DNA of 64,000 nt, taken from assembly GCA_948474755.1 (NCBI GenBank), contig CAOLHI010001823.1, positions 186,001-250,000 on the forward strand. The letters run 5' to 3'. The stretch is from Ctenosaura bakeri (Eukaryota; Chordata; Lepidosauria; Squamata; Iguanidae). The notes beneath the pieces were generated by a model. The model was not told the DNA's origin, did not search any database, and was given only the letters and a program-made list of their open reading frames with translations. The position numbers were made by a program, and so were the translations under genes. Numbering within the stretch: the stretch's first letter is position 1; each line of letters starts with the position of its first letter. Shown piece after piece: positions 11,940 through 22,905 of the stretch.

Positions 11940-12165
11940 GGTAGGCCATCATTGGCTGATCCCTTGCAGTTGGTGCTTTCAAGGTGACCCTGTCTTAGAG
12001 CTTCCTTGACAAGACTTATACGGAGGAGATTTGCCATTGCCTTCCTGTTAGGCTGAGAGAATGTAACATGTCCAAATTCACCTGTTAGGTTTCCCTAGTT
12101 GAGTGGAGATTGCAATCCTGGTTCCCCAGAGTCCTAGTCCAGCACTCAAACCACAGTTCCTCCAG
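11940..12165 (-). repeat. tRNA-derived CORE/MIR-like SINE, reversed
   Basis: On the minus strand it reads GTGGTTTGAGTGCTGGACTA, an AACCAGGATTGCAATC box-B region, CTCTCAGCCTAACAGGAAGG, CAATGGCAAATCTCCTC and a GTCAAGGAAGC block. This is the same layout as the copy at 51065-51275. Confidence 0.7.
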
Positions 12166-13319
12166 GCCTTGAGGAGCTGCTTTATTTTTGGGGTCAGAGA
12201 AGAACAGCTGTTGACTGGCTGTGGGGAGGAATTGGTATAGCAAATCATGCTAGTATTTGAACAAATGGGTGTAAATGAGCAAACATGCACACTTAATGCA
12301 TATATGCTTTTGAAAGCGATTTATTTTCTGCACTGGTTGCACTGATTGCATCACAGGTGAGCTGTTCACATTTCTGAGAAGCTAAACATAAGAAGGAGGG
12401 GGGCTGAGGCTGAATACAGATACCTGCCAAGCACTTGCAGGAGGGAGGAGTGCCTTCAATTCCAATGAGACTTCTTTATGTTCTTTGTTCTTATAACAGC
12501 CAAATGCAGGGCTGTGCTCTCAGATGGTCCTGGTAACATTCTGTCGTTGCTATAGTGCAACTACTGTATTGGCTGCTGGGGGTAAAATTAGAGCTGTTAC
12601 TTGGAACTGCCCTTTAAGAGTGAAAGAACAGTGATAAGTGGGCTCCTAACATTGCTTTTGTCATCCTTCCGAAAGAGCTGTGTTGAACAGTGGAATCTTA
12701 TAGATGCAGATGCAAACACCCAGACTATTTTTATAACCTTTGACCTTCATCTCCCCCACACAAAAGTATTAGGCTGATTTTCCCCAACTAGCAATTGCTA
12801 GGAACAGCAGCTCAGTCTTTAAATAGGTCAGGGGGTAGCACTATTTAATTTTATTTATATATATATATTTAAACCAGAAGTGGACATCTGGCCACCTCAG
12901 GTTTCCCTTCCATTTGGAAAGAGGTCCTTAAAGGGTCCATGCACAGAAAATGAGCCCCCTCCCCAGACCTGATGCAGTTAACCACCCAATGTACTTGTTT
13001 TCAAGGCAATCAGTATCCAGCAATAGGCATGTGTCGTATTTCAGTTGGAATTTGGTGGTATGACGAAGTCAGATGTTGGGCACTCAATATCTTAGCAGTA
13101 ATTTGCATCTGCCACATTTGGCACTCCCCAAACATCATTTCATCTAAGATGCTGTTCATGCACTTTTGAGCAATTTATTAAGCCTATGTGAGAAAGTATG
13201 AGGAAAGGAAAGGGATGGTCTAGCAAGACATGCTTCGAGAATTTAATTTGGGTGGTTGAGAAAGACTCCAGGCTTGCCAGAAGTACCTAATAGATTTCTT
13301 TCTGTCATCTGATTGACTC
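12166..13319. other. Intergenic sequence with a short TA repeat
   Basis: A short TA/TATTTA run occurs at about 12848-12872. No gene or classified mobile element was recognised in the remainder. Confidence 0.5.
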
Positions 13320-13830
13320 TGAAGCTAAATTATTACTATTACAATTGCTATTACTATTATTACTATTATCATCATTATCTTTATTTATATCTTGTTTTTT
13401 TTCTGGAAAGGACTCGATGCAGCCTATAATAATTTTTTTTAAAAAAGTTAAAAATCATGGAATACCAAAGTTAAAACACAAATTAAACCATCAAATAAGA
13501 ATTAAAACAAAGTTAAAATACATAATTAAGACTTAAACATTCAAAAATTCTGCATAGTTAACAACAGCCAGCACCTTTTGTTATCTGACAGGCCATAATC
13601 ACACATTGAATGCTTGTTGGAATAAAAATGCCTTAGCCTGACAACAGAAAGAGAGTAGGGAGGTGCCAGTCTGACTTTTCTGAGAGGGGAGTTCTGAAGC
13701 CTGGAAAAGCCACTGAGAAAGCCCTCTCCTATGTTCCCACCAGATGCATCTGTGAAGGTGGTGGGACAGAGAGAAAGCTTGGGATTTAGTACCTGAAGAA
13801 GTTAGAATAGAATTGGCTTTGTTTCAACTG
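13320..13830 (-). repeat. LINE 3' UTR fragment with trinucleotide tail
   Basis: Read on the minus strand, a CCCACCACCTTCACAG block and GAGAGGGCTTTCTCAG region are followed by an A-rich AAAACATTAAAAC-type stretch and an AATAATAGTAATA tail. This is the organisation of L2/CR1-like LINE 3' ends common in squamates. The class is inferred by eye. Confidence 0.5.
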
Positions 13831-13923
13831 GTTGAACATTTGGAGAACCTGAGGCTACAGAGGTCTGAGGAGTATACAGGTCATAAAACAGAAAGCAATC
13901 AGTGAAATAGACTTCCATGCTTT

Positions 13924-14229
13924 TCAGGGCCCTCTGCATAGCTGTGTTATCACCACCTGAATATAGCCTTTGCCCCGATGACCTGGCATGGTGTAAGCAC
14001 GAGTCAAAAACCCAAACTGATCCAGCAGTACCCAGGAGACGGGGGATCCTCCGGCATCCAGAAGACAGCTACTAGGGAAGTGTTGAATTAGCTGAGTCAG
14101 GTACTGCAGGCTCTGCTCAGTTCCCCCTTTGATCCAAGTCTCGTTCAGCAGGGCAGCATGAGTGGTTTTGAGGGATGAAAGTTTCATTTCTGAACCTGAG
14201 CTGAAGAAAGAATGGAAGGTTAAAACCAA
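13924..14229 (-). pseudogene. Glycine N-acyltransferase-like (GLYATL) exon fragment, probably a pseudogene
   Basis: The minus strand encodes KLSSLKTTHAALLNETW, then QSLQYLTQLIQHFPSSCLLD, then GSPVSWVLLDQFG and YTMPGHRGKGYIQVV. This matches the GNAT acyltransferase core of GLYAT/GLYATL proteins: the THAALLN helix, the FPSSCLL strand, the PVSWVL strand and the acetyl-CoA loop HRGKGY. A TTCTTTCTTCAG acceptor-like sequence precedes the homologous block. The frame ends about ten codons after the acetyl-CoA loop, where the family continues for about 60 more residues. A second frame directly downstream reads DNTAMQRALKSMEVYF, which resembles the family C-terminus and so suggests a deletion or frameshift. 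No upstream exons were identified with confidence. These enzymes conjugate acyl-CoA to glycine or glutamine. This copy is more likely a dead duplicate than part of an active gene. Confidence 0.62.
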
Positions 14230-14342
14230 CGGACTACTGTGAACTAAGTAACTGAAGATGCAGAAGCCAGCGAGACTGCTCTAGGTGGTGCCTCAACATC
14301 CAACTTCAGTTCTACGTGATAGACCGGTGGTCCTCTTTGCAC

Positions 14343-15401
14343 CAATTTTGAGTTTAAAAGAACAAAAAGATATTGCTTAACTCTTTCCAGCATATGATCT
14401 ATATAAGCCCTTACAATTTACATGGATAATAGCAGGCTGTTGTTGGAACAAAGCACATATATCCAAAGTGGAAATAAGAAAGATTTTTGAATTCTGTTTC
14501 ATTACCATGCTTCAGTATCAGTTTGGGCTATGGGTTCAGTATATCTGCTTCTTGAAGGAGCAGCACCAAAAAGAGTGGGCCTATTCTACCATACTACAGA
14601 TGTCACTAGAAGTGGATGTTCTGTGACTCATGAGTGAATTGGTCAGGTACATCTAGGCAGAATCATTGTTTGAAGGCATAACAACAGTAAAAATTTTACA
14701 GGAAGTAGATACATAATGCAGACATTATTAGTATAGTGTATGCAGTGGTACAGTCTATAGCACTGGGGATCAATCCCAGCCTGTAGACTAAACGTTTTAG
14801 CTGTGTTGATCCCTTGGAAAGGAAAGTCTTCTATCTATGCTGCTTATCCAGAACTGGTGTTCTTAATTCTGCTCCCTGTTATGCAGAGGATTCATCTATC
14901 AGGTATGCTTGACATAACTACATTTTTTACCTTCCTTAAGCCTTGCCAAGAAAATTTAGGGTGATTCTGCAAATGTTGGCTTACTAGTTAGTTGGTAGTT
15001 GCATCCCCTCTCCCCAGTTTTCTGGCATGCAGAGACACCAAGAAGAGAGACAGTGGAAGTTTTCCTGCTACTCTTAACAGGCTCCTATTTCTTACCTGGT
15101 TGAAAAGTGCAGTGGAAAGGCACTTCAATCCTGGGTATTATGCTTGTCAGAAGAATCACTACAGACCTCTCTGTGTGGTAATTTGATAGATTTGTGCAGT
15201 TAAAACCTTTGTACTCCCTAAGTATCTTTCAGGGAAGGAGGGGTTGCTAATACTTTCTCCCTGAAAACAGCCATTCTATAAAGCTACCATTAGGGTTTTT
15301 CTTTTAGATTTTCTCCCCCAGCTACAGATCCTCAATCAACATAGGCTGCAAAGGAGGGGTTTCTCTTGCTCTTCTAAGTTTCTAGTCCATTTGTAACTGT
15401 T
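14343..15401. other. Intergenic sequence before the first L1
   Basis: No gene recognised. A weak tRNA-like GGGGATCAATCCCAG near 14765 is too short to classify. Confidence 0.45.
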
Positions 15402-15417
15402 TTGTGCTCTGACTTGT
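15402..15417. repeat. Left target-site duplication of L1 copy 1
   Basis: TTGTGCTCTGACTTGT is repeated exactly at 21276-21291, on the other side of the inverted L1. The poly-T run follows at once, as expected for an antisense L1 3' end. Confidence 0.9.
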
Positions 15418-15807
15418 TTTTTTTTTTTGTTTTTTTTTTAAATTTTTATTAATTATATAACTAAATCACAAATACAAAACAAGAAAAAAAATTAAACACC
15501 ATGTGATATACATAATAGTGAATTAAAAAAAATAATTTTTTTTCTTTTTCTTTTTTTTCTCTTCTCTTAAGCAATACTAACTTTCATTGTTATTTTGCAC
15601 CTTTACCCTTAAATTTATAAATCTGTTCAACTATTATAATTTCACATTTAATTCAATATTTTTCACTTCCCCTTTAATCTATTTCTATTGTTAATTCTTT
15701 TAACTTTTTTTTTAAAAAAACATTGACATCACTTATAAAATATACAACATAAAAGAAAAACAAAACTAAAACTAAAAAATACCCACCCCCCAGAGCCAAC
15801 TTTTTAT

Positions 15808-16326
15808 TTAATCCACTTTCCAAAATTGCCATTCTTCTTTTGACAGGGTAGTATTACTATCTCTTTTCAGAACTTTATCCAAAAATATTTTCCAAATTTC
15901 TTCAAAATCATTCCCTTTAACCAAACCTTTCATAAACCTAATTCTACATGTTAGTTTATCATTAATTGCGATTTTCCACACTTCGTTATACCATTCCTTT
16001 ATTTGAAATTTTTCATTTGCTTTCCATTTTTTTGCTATTATTAATCTCGCTGCAGTTAACAAATTTGTTATTAATTCTTTCTTTACTTGAGTACACTCAA
16101 CCTTATCATATATAGATAACAATGCAATATTTGGACATACTGGTATATCTGCTCCTATAATCTCTTTTATCTCTTTAAAAACCTTTTGCCAAAACTCCAT
16201 TATCTTATTGCAATTCCACCACATATGCATATATGTACCAATTTCTTGACATCCTCTCCAACATAATCTTGAATATTTCTCATCTATTTGATTTAATTTC
16301 ACTGGAGTCAAGTACCATTTCCACAC
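15808..16326 (-). pseudogene. L1 copy 1 ORF2 C-terminal segment (inverted part)
   Basis: The minus strand encodes WKWYLTPVKLNQIDEKYSRL, then CWRGCQEIGTYMHMWWNC, the cysteine-rich C-terminal region of L1 ORF2p, ending QFWKVD. It is colinear with 34908-35400 in L1 copy 2. The C-x3-C...H-x4-C arrangement typical of L1 ORF2 is visible. It is detached from the rest of ORF2 by the inversion and so cannot be expressed as one protein. Confidence 0.88.
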
Positions 16327-16435
16327 TAATTTATAATAATTCTCTTTTATTCTTATTGATAATTTTTTTAAATGACGTTGTTTCCAAATTTTTCTCCATT
16401 CTTGTATATCTATATTTTGTACTATCTCTTCCTCC

Positions 16436-16718
16436 TCCCTTGGGGAGGAGCCAACTACGATGGCAGAGAGAGGCTAAATATTCGACTCCCGGAACAGATG
16501 ATTATAAAATAATTTCAGAAGCCTTTTTCAAAACAAAGAAAGAATGTGAGTAATTAATTGAATAATGTAGGAAAGAATGTAAGATAAGATAGTGGATTGG
16601 TTTCGATTCTTCTCCAACTGGAGGGAAAATAAAAGACTCTGTTTAAACTGCAAATAACTGTTGAAACGGACTGAAAGCAAAACAGTTTTTTTTTCCCCCT
16701 TTGTGGTCCTTGAGATAT
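16436..16718 (+). promoter_or_regulatory. L1 copy 1 5' UTR / presumptive internal promoter region
   Basis: It starts CTTGGGGAGGAGCCAACTACG, strongly like the first bases of mammalian L1s, and runs about 280 bases to the ORF1 start. Its presence means the insertion reached the true 5' end. Promoter activity is inferred from family knowledge only. Confidence 0.6.
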
Positions 16719-17810
16719 ATGCCGCCTAAAAAAAAGGTCTATAAACACCCTGTTTGGAAGCGACCTACAGCAACAGATAAAACATATAATCGTCTAGTTA
16801 GAGATTTTGAAAATATAAACTTAAACTCTAACGGAGACGAAAAAGTCATTAAAATGGCGGCGAAGAAAGCTGCGAACGGAGCTAATGAAGAGATAAAAAC
16901 TTTTATACACAAGCTTATTACAGAGTCTAATCAAGCTCTTGTTACTACAATAACATCTAATATAAGGGCAGAAATGGGGCAATTGCAGGAAAAAATCTCA
17001 CAGGAGTTAAAAGCATTGGACCTTAAAGTGGAAGATATAAAAAAAACCCAAGGGAATCAGCAGACCAGACTAGCACAACATGATGGCAGGATTTCTTTGT
17101 TAGAGAGACAAATTATCCAGCTCCAAGACCAGAACAGAAGAAACAATGTGAGGATTCGTGGATTCGCAGAGCAGCCACAACAAAGTCAAAAATCCTTGAA
17201 AGAGGAAGTTTTAAAATGGCTAAAAAGCATTGTTCCTGAGATTTTATGGGAAGATTATGACATAGAGAGAATTCATCGTGTGTCAGCTGCAAGAAGAGGA
17301 ATAATTCCCAGAGATATTATAATGAGAATTGCGAATTTCAACAAGAAAGATGATTTGATGAGAGCTGTTAGAAAGAATCCAGGAATATTGAAGTATCGAG
17401 ATAACACAGTGGAAATTTATAATGACTTATGCCGCGAAACAATAAATTGGAGAAGGGAAATGAAACCCTGCATCATAGTTCTACAGAGAGTTGGGATAAG
17501 ATACAGTTGGGGATATCCCATCTTTCTGAAATTCCAATATGCTGGCAAATACCACAGAATAAATTCTCTTGAACAAGGATTGCAACTCCTGAGAGAACTG
17601 AAACTGATCCAGCAAGAGGAAAAGGAAGAGGAAGGTGCGGTTGGAGGAGCGGAAGAAGGAGCAGTGGGAGGAGCAACTGAAGAAGGAGCAGCGGGAGGAG
17701 CAACTGAGGAAGGAGTAGTGGGAGGAGTAACTGAAGAAGGAGCAGCGGGAGGAGCAACAGGAGGAGCAAAGAAGAAGACTTCGGGAGATAAACGAAAGGA
17801 CAGAGGCTGA
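16719..17810 (+). pseudogene. L1 ORF1 (RNA-binding chaperone), frameshifted in its C-terminal tail
   Basis: The ATG at 16719 opens MPPKKKVYKHPVWKRP. A coiled coil follows (about residues 70-145, with EISLLERQIIQLQDQN-type heptads). Next is the L1 ORF1p RRM core with RRNNVRIRGF and DIERIHRVSAARRG, and a C-terminal domain with ILKYRDNTVEIYNDL and YPIFLKFQYAGK. After QLLRELKLIQQEEKEEE the frame shifts by one base near 17630. The current frame then reads Gly/Ala-rich EEGAAGGAT repeats to TGA at 17808-17810. The other frame reads a charged EEQLKKEQR tail to TAG at 17881-17883, which I take as ancestral. ORF1p trimers bind L1 RNA. The body is otherwise intact. Confidence 0.88.
17630..17775 (+). repeat. 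27-bp tandem repeat in L1 ORF1 tail
   Basis: About four to five imperfect copies of a GAGGAGCAACTGAAGAAGGA-type unit, nine codons each. In the presumed ancestral frame they read EEQLKKEQR. Two copies carry TAG or TAA in that frame. Confidence 0.8.
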
Positions 17811-17883
17811 GGAGGACTGGAAGAAACAATATGATATAACAGAAGAAGAAGAAAGAGCACTTCATAGAGTAGGAGAAGGGTAG

Positions 17884-18262
17884 ATGACTACTGAGTAAAA
17901 TATATTCTTATAGATTATAAATGCATAGAGATAGATTTATATATATATAAAGCAAGAGGGTAGAGAGAGGGAAGGGAGGGGGAAGAGAGGGAAAAAAAAT
18001 ATGGGAAAGAAAATAAATCGGGAGAGGGTATTGATCTCTATGCCGGGAGTTGGCATACCTTCACCCCCCCCCAGAACCATGGCTGGTCGTTTCCAAGGCA
18101 GAAGCGCTTTGGAGGAAGAGGGGGGAGAAATGTTTGTGTGGGGAGGGGAGGGGAGGGCGGGAAGGGGGAGGGGAGTGGGAGGGGGGAAGGGAAGGGGAAG
18201 GGGAGCACCATCACATTAAAGAGCCAATGGGGAGTGGGATTAGAAAATTCAAAATATAAAAA
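17884..18262 (+). other. L1 inter-ORF spacer with purine/G-rich tract
   Basis: AT-rich sequence (a TATA-type run at 17938-17950) followed by an intensely G-rich tract at about 18119-18206, with many GGGG and GGGAGG runs. ORF2 starts at 18263. Confidence 0.6.
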
Positions 18263-21200
18263 ATGGAGAATAGATTGAGAATATCAACATTGAATGTGAA
18301 AGGTTTGGGGTCAATAATAAAGAGAAAAAGGATAGAATCGATATTAAAAAAAGATAAGGCCGATATAATTTTTTTACAAGAAACACATGGAAAAAGAGAT
18401 AAAAAAAATGAGCTTAGATTGAACTGGGTAGCCATTTATGAGGAAGCATTTGGTACATCCAAATCAAGAGGAGTTGCAATAATAATTTCCAAAAGATGCA
18501 ATTTCATTGTAACAAGTGTGGAGTTAGATGAAAAAGGTAGATATGTAATTATACAAGGTGAAATAGATGGAGAAACATATGGTATAATGAATATTTACGC
18601 ACCTAATGAAAAGCAAAAAGAGTTTTATGAAGAAATATTTAATAAGATCAAAAAAATGAAAGGAGACTATACAATAATCGCAGGTGATTTTAATATGGTG
18701 ATGGATAGATGGAAAGATAAATCAGATCCATCAATTAGAGATAGATATAATAATATAACAATTTTGAATAAATTGGTGAGTAGAAATGAACTGATAGATG
18801 TTTGGAGGCTAATAAAGGGTGAAGAAAAGAAATATACGTATTATTCATCAGTTCATAAAAATTACTCAAGAATAGATTATATTTTTGTTTCAAAGAATAT
18901 GATACCTAGATTAATAAATACAGAAATTGAAACAATAAAAGTGACAGATCATGCTCTGATGAACTTGGATATAACTATGAAAAGGAATTATAGAGAAGCA
19001 AAAAGGTGGAGACTGGATACTAAGTTATTTAATTATAAGGAGATAGTAAATAAAATAGAGAAGGAGTGGCAAGAAATTTGGGATATAAACAATAAGGAAG
19101 TAACACAAGATGTATTGTGGGATACAATGAAGGCAGTGGTAAGAGGATTATGCATTAAAGAATCAAGCAAATTAAAGAGACAATTAGGAGAAAAAAAATT
19201 AAAATTAGAAAAAGAAATAAAGGAACTAGAGAATGATTATATAATAGATAGAACTAAACAGAAATTAATAATATTACAAGCAAAAAGAGATGAATTAGAA
19301 AAGATAGAAATGGACGAAGTTCAGAAAAATCTAATATACTTGGAAAGGAAATACTTTAATAAAATAATAAAAATTCTAAAATGCTGGCTAAATCAGTACA
19401 ATCAAAAAAAACTAGAAATATGATTGGCGTAGTTAAAGATAAATTTGGTAAAGAAAAAAGGTTGATGAAAGAAAAATTTAAAAAAATATTTGAGGAATTT
19501 TTTCAAGAATTGTTTTCCCAGCAAAAGATAAATCTTTAGAGAACATAGAGGAGTATATTAATAAAAATTTGGGAAAGTAAGATTAACAGAACAAGATAAA
19601 GGATTGATGGAAGAAATGATATCAGAAGAGGAAATAGAAGAAGTAATAAATAATTTAAAAGGAGGAAAATCACCAGGATTGGATGGACTAGGTCCAGAAT
19701 ATTATAAAACTTTTAAAAAAAAGGTTTAATTCCTAAACTAAAAGTGTTATATAATAGTATATTGAGGGGTAAAAAAATTCCATTATCATGGAAGCAGTCA
19801 CTAATAATATTAATTTTAAAACCAAATAAGGATCCTATGCTTTGGCCCCTTATAGACCAATATCTTTAATAAATCAAGATGCAAAAATCTTGACAGCAAT
19901 AATGGCGAAGAGGTTAAATAAATTTATTTATAAGTATATACATAAAGATCAATGTGGTTTTATTAAGGAAAAGACAGATGGCAAATTTAATAGGGAAAAC
20001 GATAAATAAAATAAATATAATGGACAGAGATAAACAAAAAGCTGGAATTTTAGCCCTAGATATATTTAAAGCCTTTGATTGTGTGGAATGGCCGGCATTA
20101 AAAACAATTTTAAATAAAATAGGATTAGGAGAGAGATTTAAAGGATTAATAAATCAATTGTATTCACATAATACATCTGTAGTGATGGTAAATGATGGAT
20201 TTACAGAACAGATTCAAATAACAAGAGGAACGAGACAAGGATGTCCATTATCTCCAGTTTTATTTGCAATAGTTATAGAAATGTTAGCCAATGTGATAAG
20301 AAATGATGAGAATTTGGAAGGAATTGGAGTTAAGGAAAAAAAAAAATAACTTATTTGCAGATGACAATTGTTACAATTAAGGATCCAATTGAAAAAAATA
20401 AATAGGAAAATAAATATTTAATAGAGTTTGGGGAAAAGACGGGATTAGAAATAAATTGGGCCAAATCAGAAATAATGTTATTTAATTATACTAAAGAAGT
20501 ACAAAAATTTAAAAAGTAGTAAAAGAGGATTACTTAAAATAAAAGAATCAATTAAATATTTAGGAATAGAGATTACAAAAAATTTACAAGAATTACAGGA
20601 AAAAAATTTCAAGAAATTAAGATTAGAAACAAAAAGGAAATTAGAGGACTACAAAAATGTAAAGCTATCGTGGTTTGGTAGAATAGCAGTGGTAAAAATG
20701 AAAATTTTACCTAAAATTAACTTTTTGTTTAGAATGCTACCAATAAAAATATCAGAGGAAGAATTAAAGGAGTGGCAAAAGATATTAAAAAATTTTTTGG
20801 GTAATGGAAATAAAAATCGAGGATTAACAAAAATATTGGTATAAAAGTCAAAAAGAAGGTGGCCGGGGGACTTCCAAATTTAAAATGGTATTATTATGCA
20901 AATCAATTGAGATATATCATAGAGGGGGTTTCAGGAAAGGGTGATTTAGATTGGTTAGAGATAGAAGATATGAATATTGAGACAAAATTAAAAAAAAATA
21001 TATTTTTTAGGAATTTTTCAAAGAAAGAAATGGAGAAGATAGAAAATCCTTTTATAAAAAATATAATAGAAATATGGAAAAAAAATAAAAGAAAATTAAT
21101 ACCGAATATATCAATATTAACTCCAATAGTGATGAGGGAAAAATTTCCAATAAATTTAAGAGAAATAATAGAGAAAGAAATAAAAAAACAAAAAATTTAT

Positions 21201-21275
21201 AGATTAAAAGAATGGATGAAAATAATGATAAATAAAAATAGAATGAAAGAGAGATTGCAGGAAACTAAAATATCC
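18263..21275 (+). pseudogene. L1 copy 1 ORF2 (endonuclease plus reverse transcriptase), frameshifted and truncated by the inversion
   Basis: ATG at 18263. The first frame (to 19423) holds a complete-looking APE-type endonuclease: STLNVKGLG (Asn), FLQETH (Glu), AGDFN (Asp/Asn), SRIDYIF (Asp) and TDHALM (Asp-His). Frame then shifts repeatedly. RT blocks are visible at 19954-20349 (AGILALDIFKAFDCVEW, motif A with its Asp; TRGTRQGCPLSPVLFA, motif B) and FADD near 20355-20366 in another frame. A further block with NLKWYYYANQLRY lies near 20876-20915. The coding ends at ERLQETKIS at the twin-priming break. Multiple frameshifts make it non-functional. Confidence 0.9.
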
Positions 21276-21291
21276 TTGTGCTCTGACTTGT
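21276..21291. repeat. Right target-site duplication of L1 copy 1
   Basis: An exact second copy of TTGTGCTCTGACTTGT. The preceding L1 sequence ends AAAATATCC, and one T may be shared microhomology. Confidence 0.9.
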
Positions 21292-21739
21292 ATGCCACTG
21301 AAGGCCCTGAACCATAGAATGTAGCATACTTGTCTTTGGCCGCTGGCAAATGCAGGGGATCCTGCAGAACAAAAACCTGGGTCTGCGTCAACAGCTTTGC
21401 AGAGGAACACCTGGCAGAAGCGAGTCTCCAAGTCCGATGCACACCAACTTGCAAGGCTAAGGAAGCGAAAATGGAAGGGTGTGTTAGTGATGGGGGGGAG
21501 GCTCGGGAAAGGACGGGGGAGCTAGAAGGCTAAACCATAACAGCGTATCATTAAAAAAGAAAGTACATTCTTCTAATGTTGAATTAGCATTGTGGTTAGG
21601 GAAAAAAGGGAATACAGTGAACAGTTCAGTGTCCTAACTAGCAATTGCGGAATTTAACTACACCCCAAATGACTGGATATAAAGCACCAAATCCAATCTG
21701 ATTTTGGGAAAGGGAAGCAGCCCTGGTTAGTACTTGTGT
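21292..21739. other. Intergenic sequence
   Basis: Original flank of the L1 insertion; no gene or repeat recognised. Confidence 0.45.
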
Positions 21740-21885
21740 GGGAGGCTGCCAATGAATACCAGGTGCTGTAGGCTGCATTTCAGAGGAGGATACTGGCAAA
21801 ACCACCTCTTGAGTATTCTTTACCTAAGAAAACCCTATGAATTTATAGGGTTGCCATAAATCAACAAGTGACTTAAAGGCATATA
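21740..21885 (+). repeat. 3' part of a CORE/MIR-like SINE
   Basis: It contains a TTTCAGAGGAGG region, AAGAAAACCCTATGAA, GGGTTGCCATAAATC and GTGACTTAAAGGCATATAC. These match the 3' half of the SINE copy at 51065-51275. The tRNA-like head is not evident. Confidence 0.6.
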
Positions 21886-22764
21886 CATACCATAAAACTG
21901 CGATTTCTTCCATTAATGCAGGGTAGTTGATATTTTAATGGGTGTTTTCAGAGCCTGAAATTCTTAGGGAAATGTCTGCTTAAAAGTTGTACCTGTGCGC
22001 AGTATATTCCATGAACTTTGAAGATACCAGATTAGTGTCATTGGCACATGCACATGGCTTTGGGTGCTGAAGTCAAAGCATCTTCAGAAAAATTCCTTTT
22101 TCCCAGTCAATGGCATCAGTATCTTTAACTAGTTCTTCATAGGCACCCTGGAGCCTACAGAAAACTGCACAAGATTGAGTAAAAAGTAGTTGTCTTCTGA
22201 TGGTGTTCTCTAGATAAAAGTATACAAGGAAGAATATACATGCCTTTGCCCCAAATCTTTTGCAGATAAAGGAGGGGATACTTTAAAAATCAAAACACAA
22301 TTGTATCATGCATTGCTTTTGGGGAGAGCTGAACACATCTGGAGAATTTTCCTGTTTTGTTTTTTTGCCAAGAAAATGTGCCATGGACAATCCAATTCAC
22401 TTTTAGGTGCTCCATGGAAGATTCTTGGCTCTATGACATAGGCACCTGTTAAGCGGGGTTCCTGATACTGATGGCAACGAAACATCCCATGTCCCCCACA
22501 AATTGCCCTCCCCTCTCATCTGTAACACCCCACCATCTTAATGAATCTTTGTTCATGATTTGCATATCCTTTTTTTTCTTGTCTTCAAACGAGTAGAACT
22601 AAAATTGCCCTTGCACCAAGGGACAGCCCATACACATTACTATGCCAGTACAAAAGTACACAGAAGGAAGGGAAAAAATAATATTTATTTTCTTAGATCT
22701 TTTGCACTAGCCCCATCTACTTGTTGTGAGCCTTCAATTTTTTTTTTTACTTAAAAAAAACCCT
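21886..22764. other. Intergenic sequence
   Basis: No coding or repeat family recognised. Confidence 0.4.
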
Positions 22765-22905
22765 AAAGTGACCCTATCTCAGGATTTTCTGGGGCTGAGA
22801 GTGTGTGATGCACCCAAGGTCACCCAGTGGGTTTCCATGGCCAAGGGGGGAATTGAACCCTGCTCTCCAGGGCGGTGGCCTAGTGATCAAACAATCACTA
22901 ACTGG
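22765..22905 (-). repeat. CORE/MIR-like SINE, reversed
   Basis: On the minus strand: GGAGAGCAGGGTTCAATTCC (box B), CATGGAAACCCACTGGGTGA, CCTTGGGTGCATCACACACT and CTCAGCCCC. The ACTGGGTGACCTTGGG core is diagnostic of the family. Confidence 0.7.

Larger units (their letters stand above)
15418..21275. mobile_element. L1 LINE copy 1, near full length, with 5' inversion (twin priming)
   Basis: A 3' segment lies on the minus strand (15418-16435: poly-T, 3' UTR, ORF2 C-terminus). It is joined head to head with the plus-strand 5' part (about 16436-21275: 5' UTR, ORF1, spacer, ORF2 through most of its length). The pair is enclosed by an identical 16-bp duplication. The 5' end GGGGAGGAGCCAACTACGATGGC resembles the canonical L1 5' end. 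Against L1 copy 2, about 200 bases of ORF2 are missing at the inversion junction. The original insertion was about 6.1 kb and antisense to MTCH2 and AIP. Confidence 0.93.

Noticed and set aside
17417..17865. Two antisense frames rich in Pro/Ala/Ser and Leu
   Set aside because: They are shadows of the 27-bp tandem repeat in L1 ORF1, which keeps several frames open.
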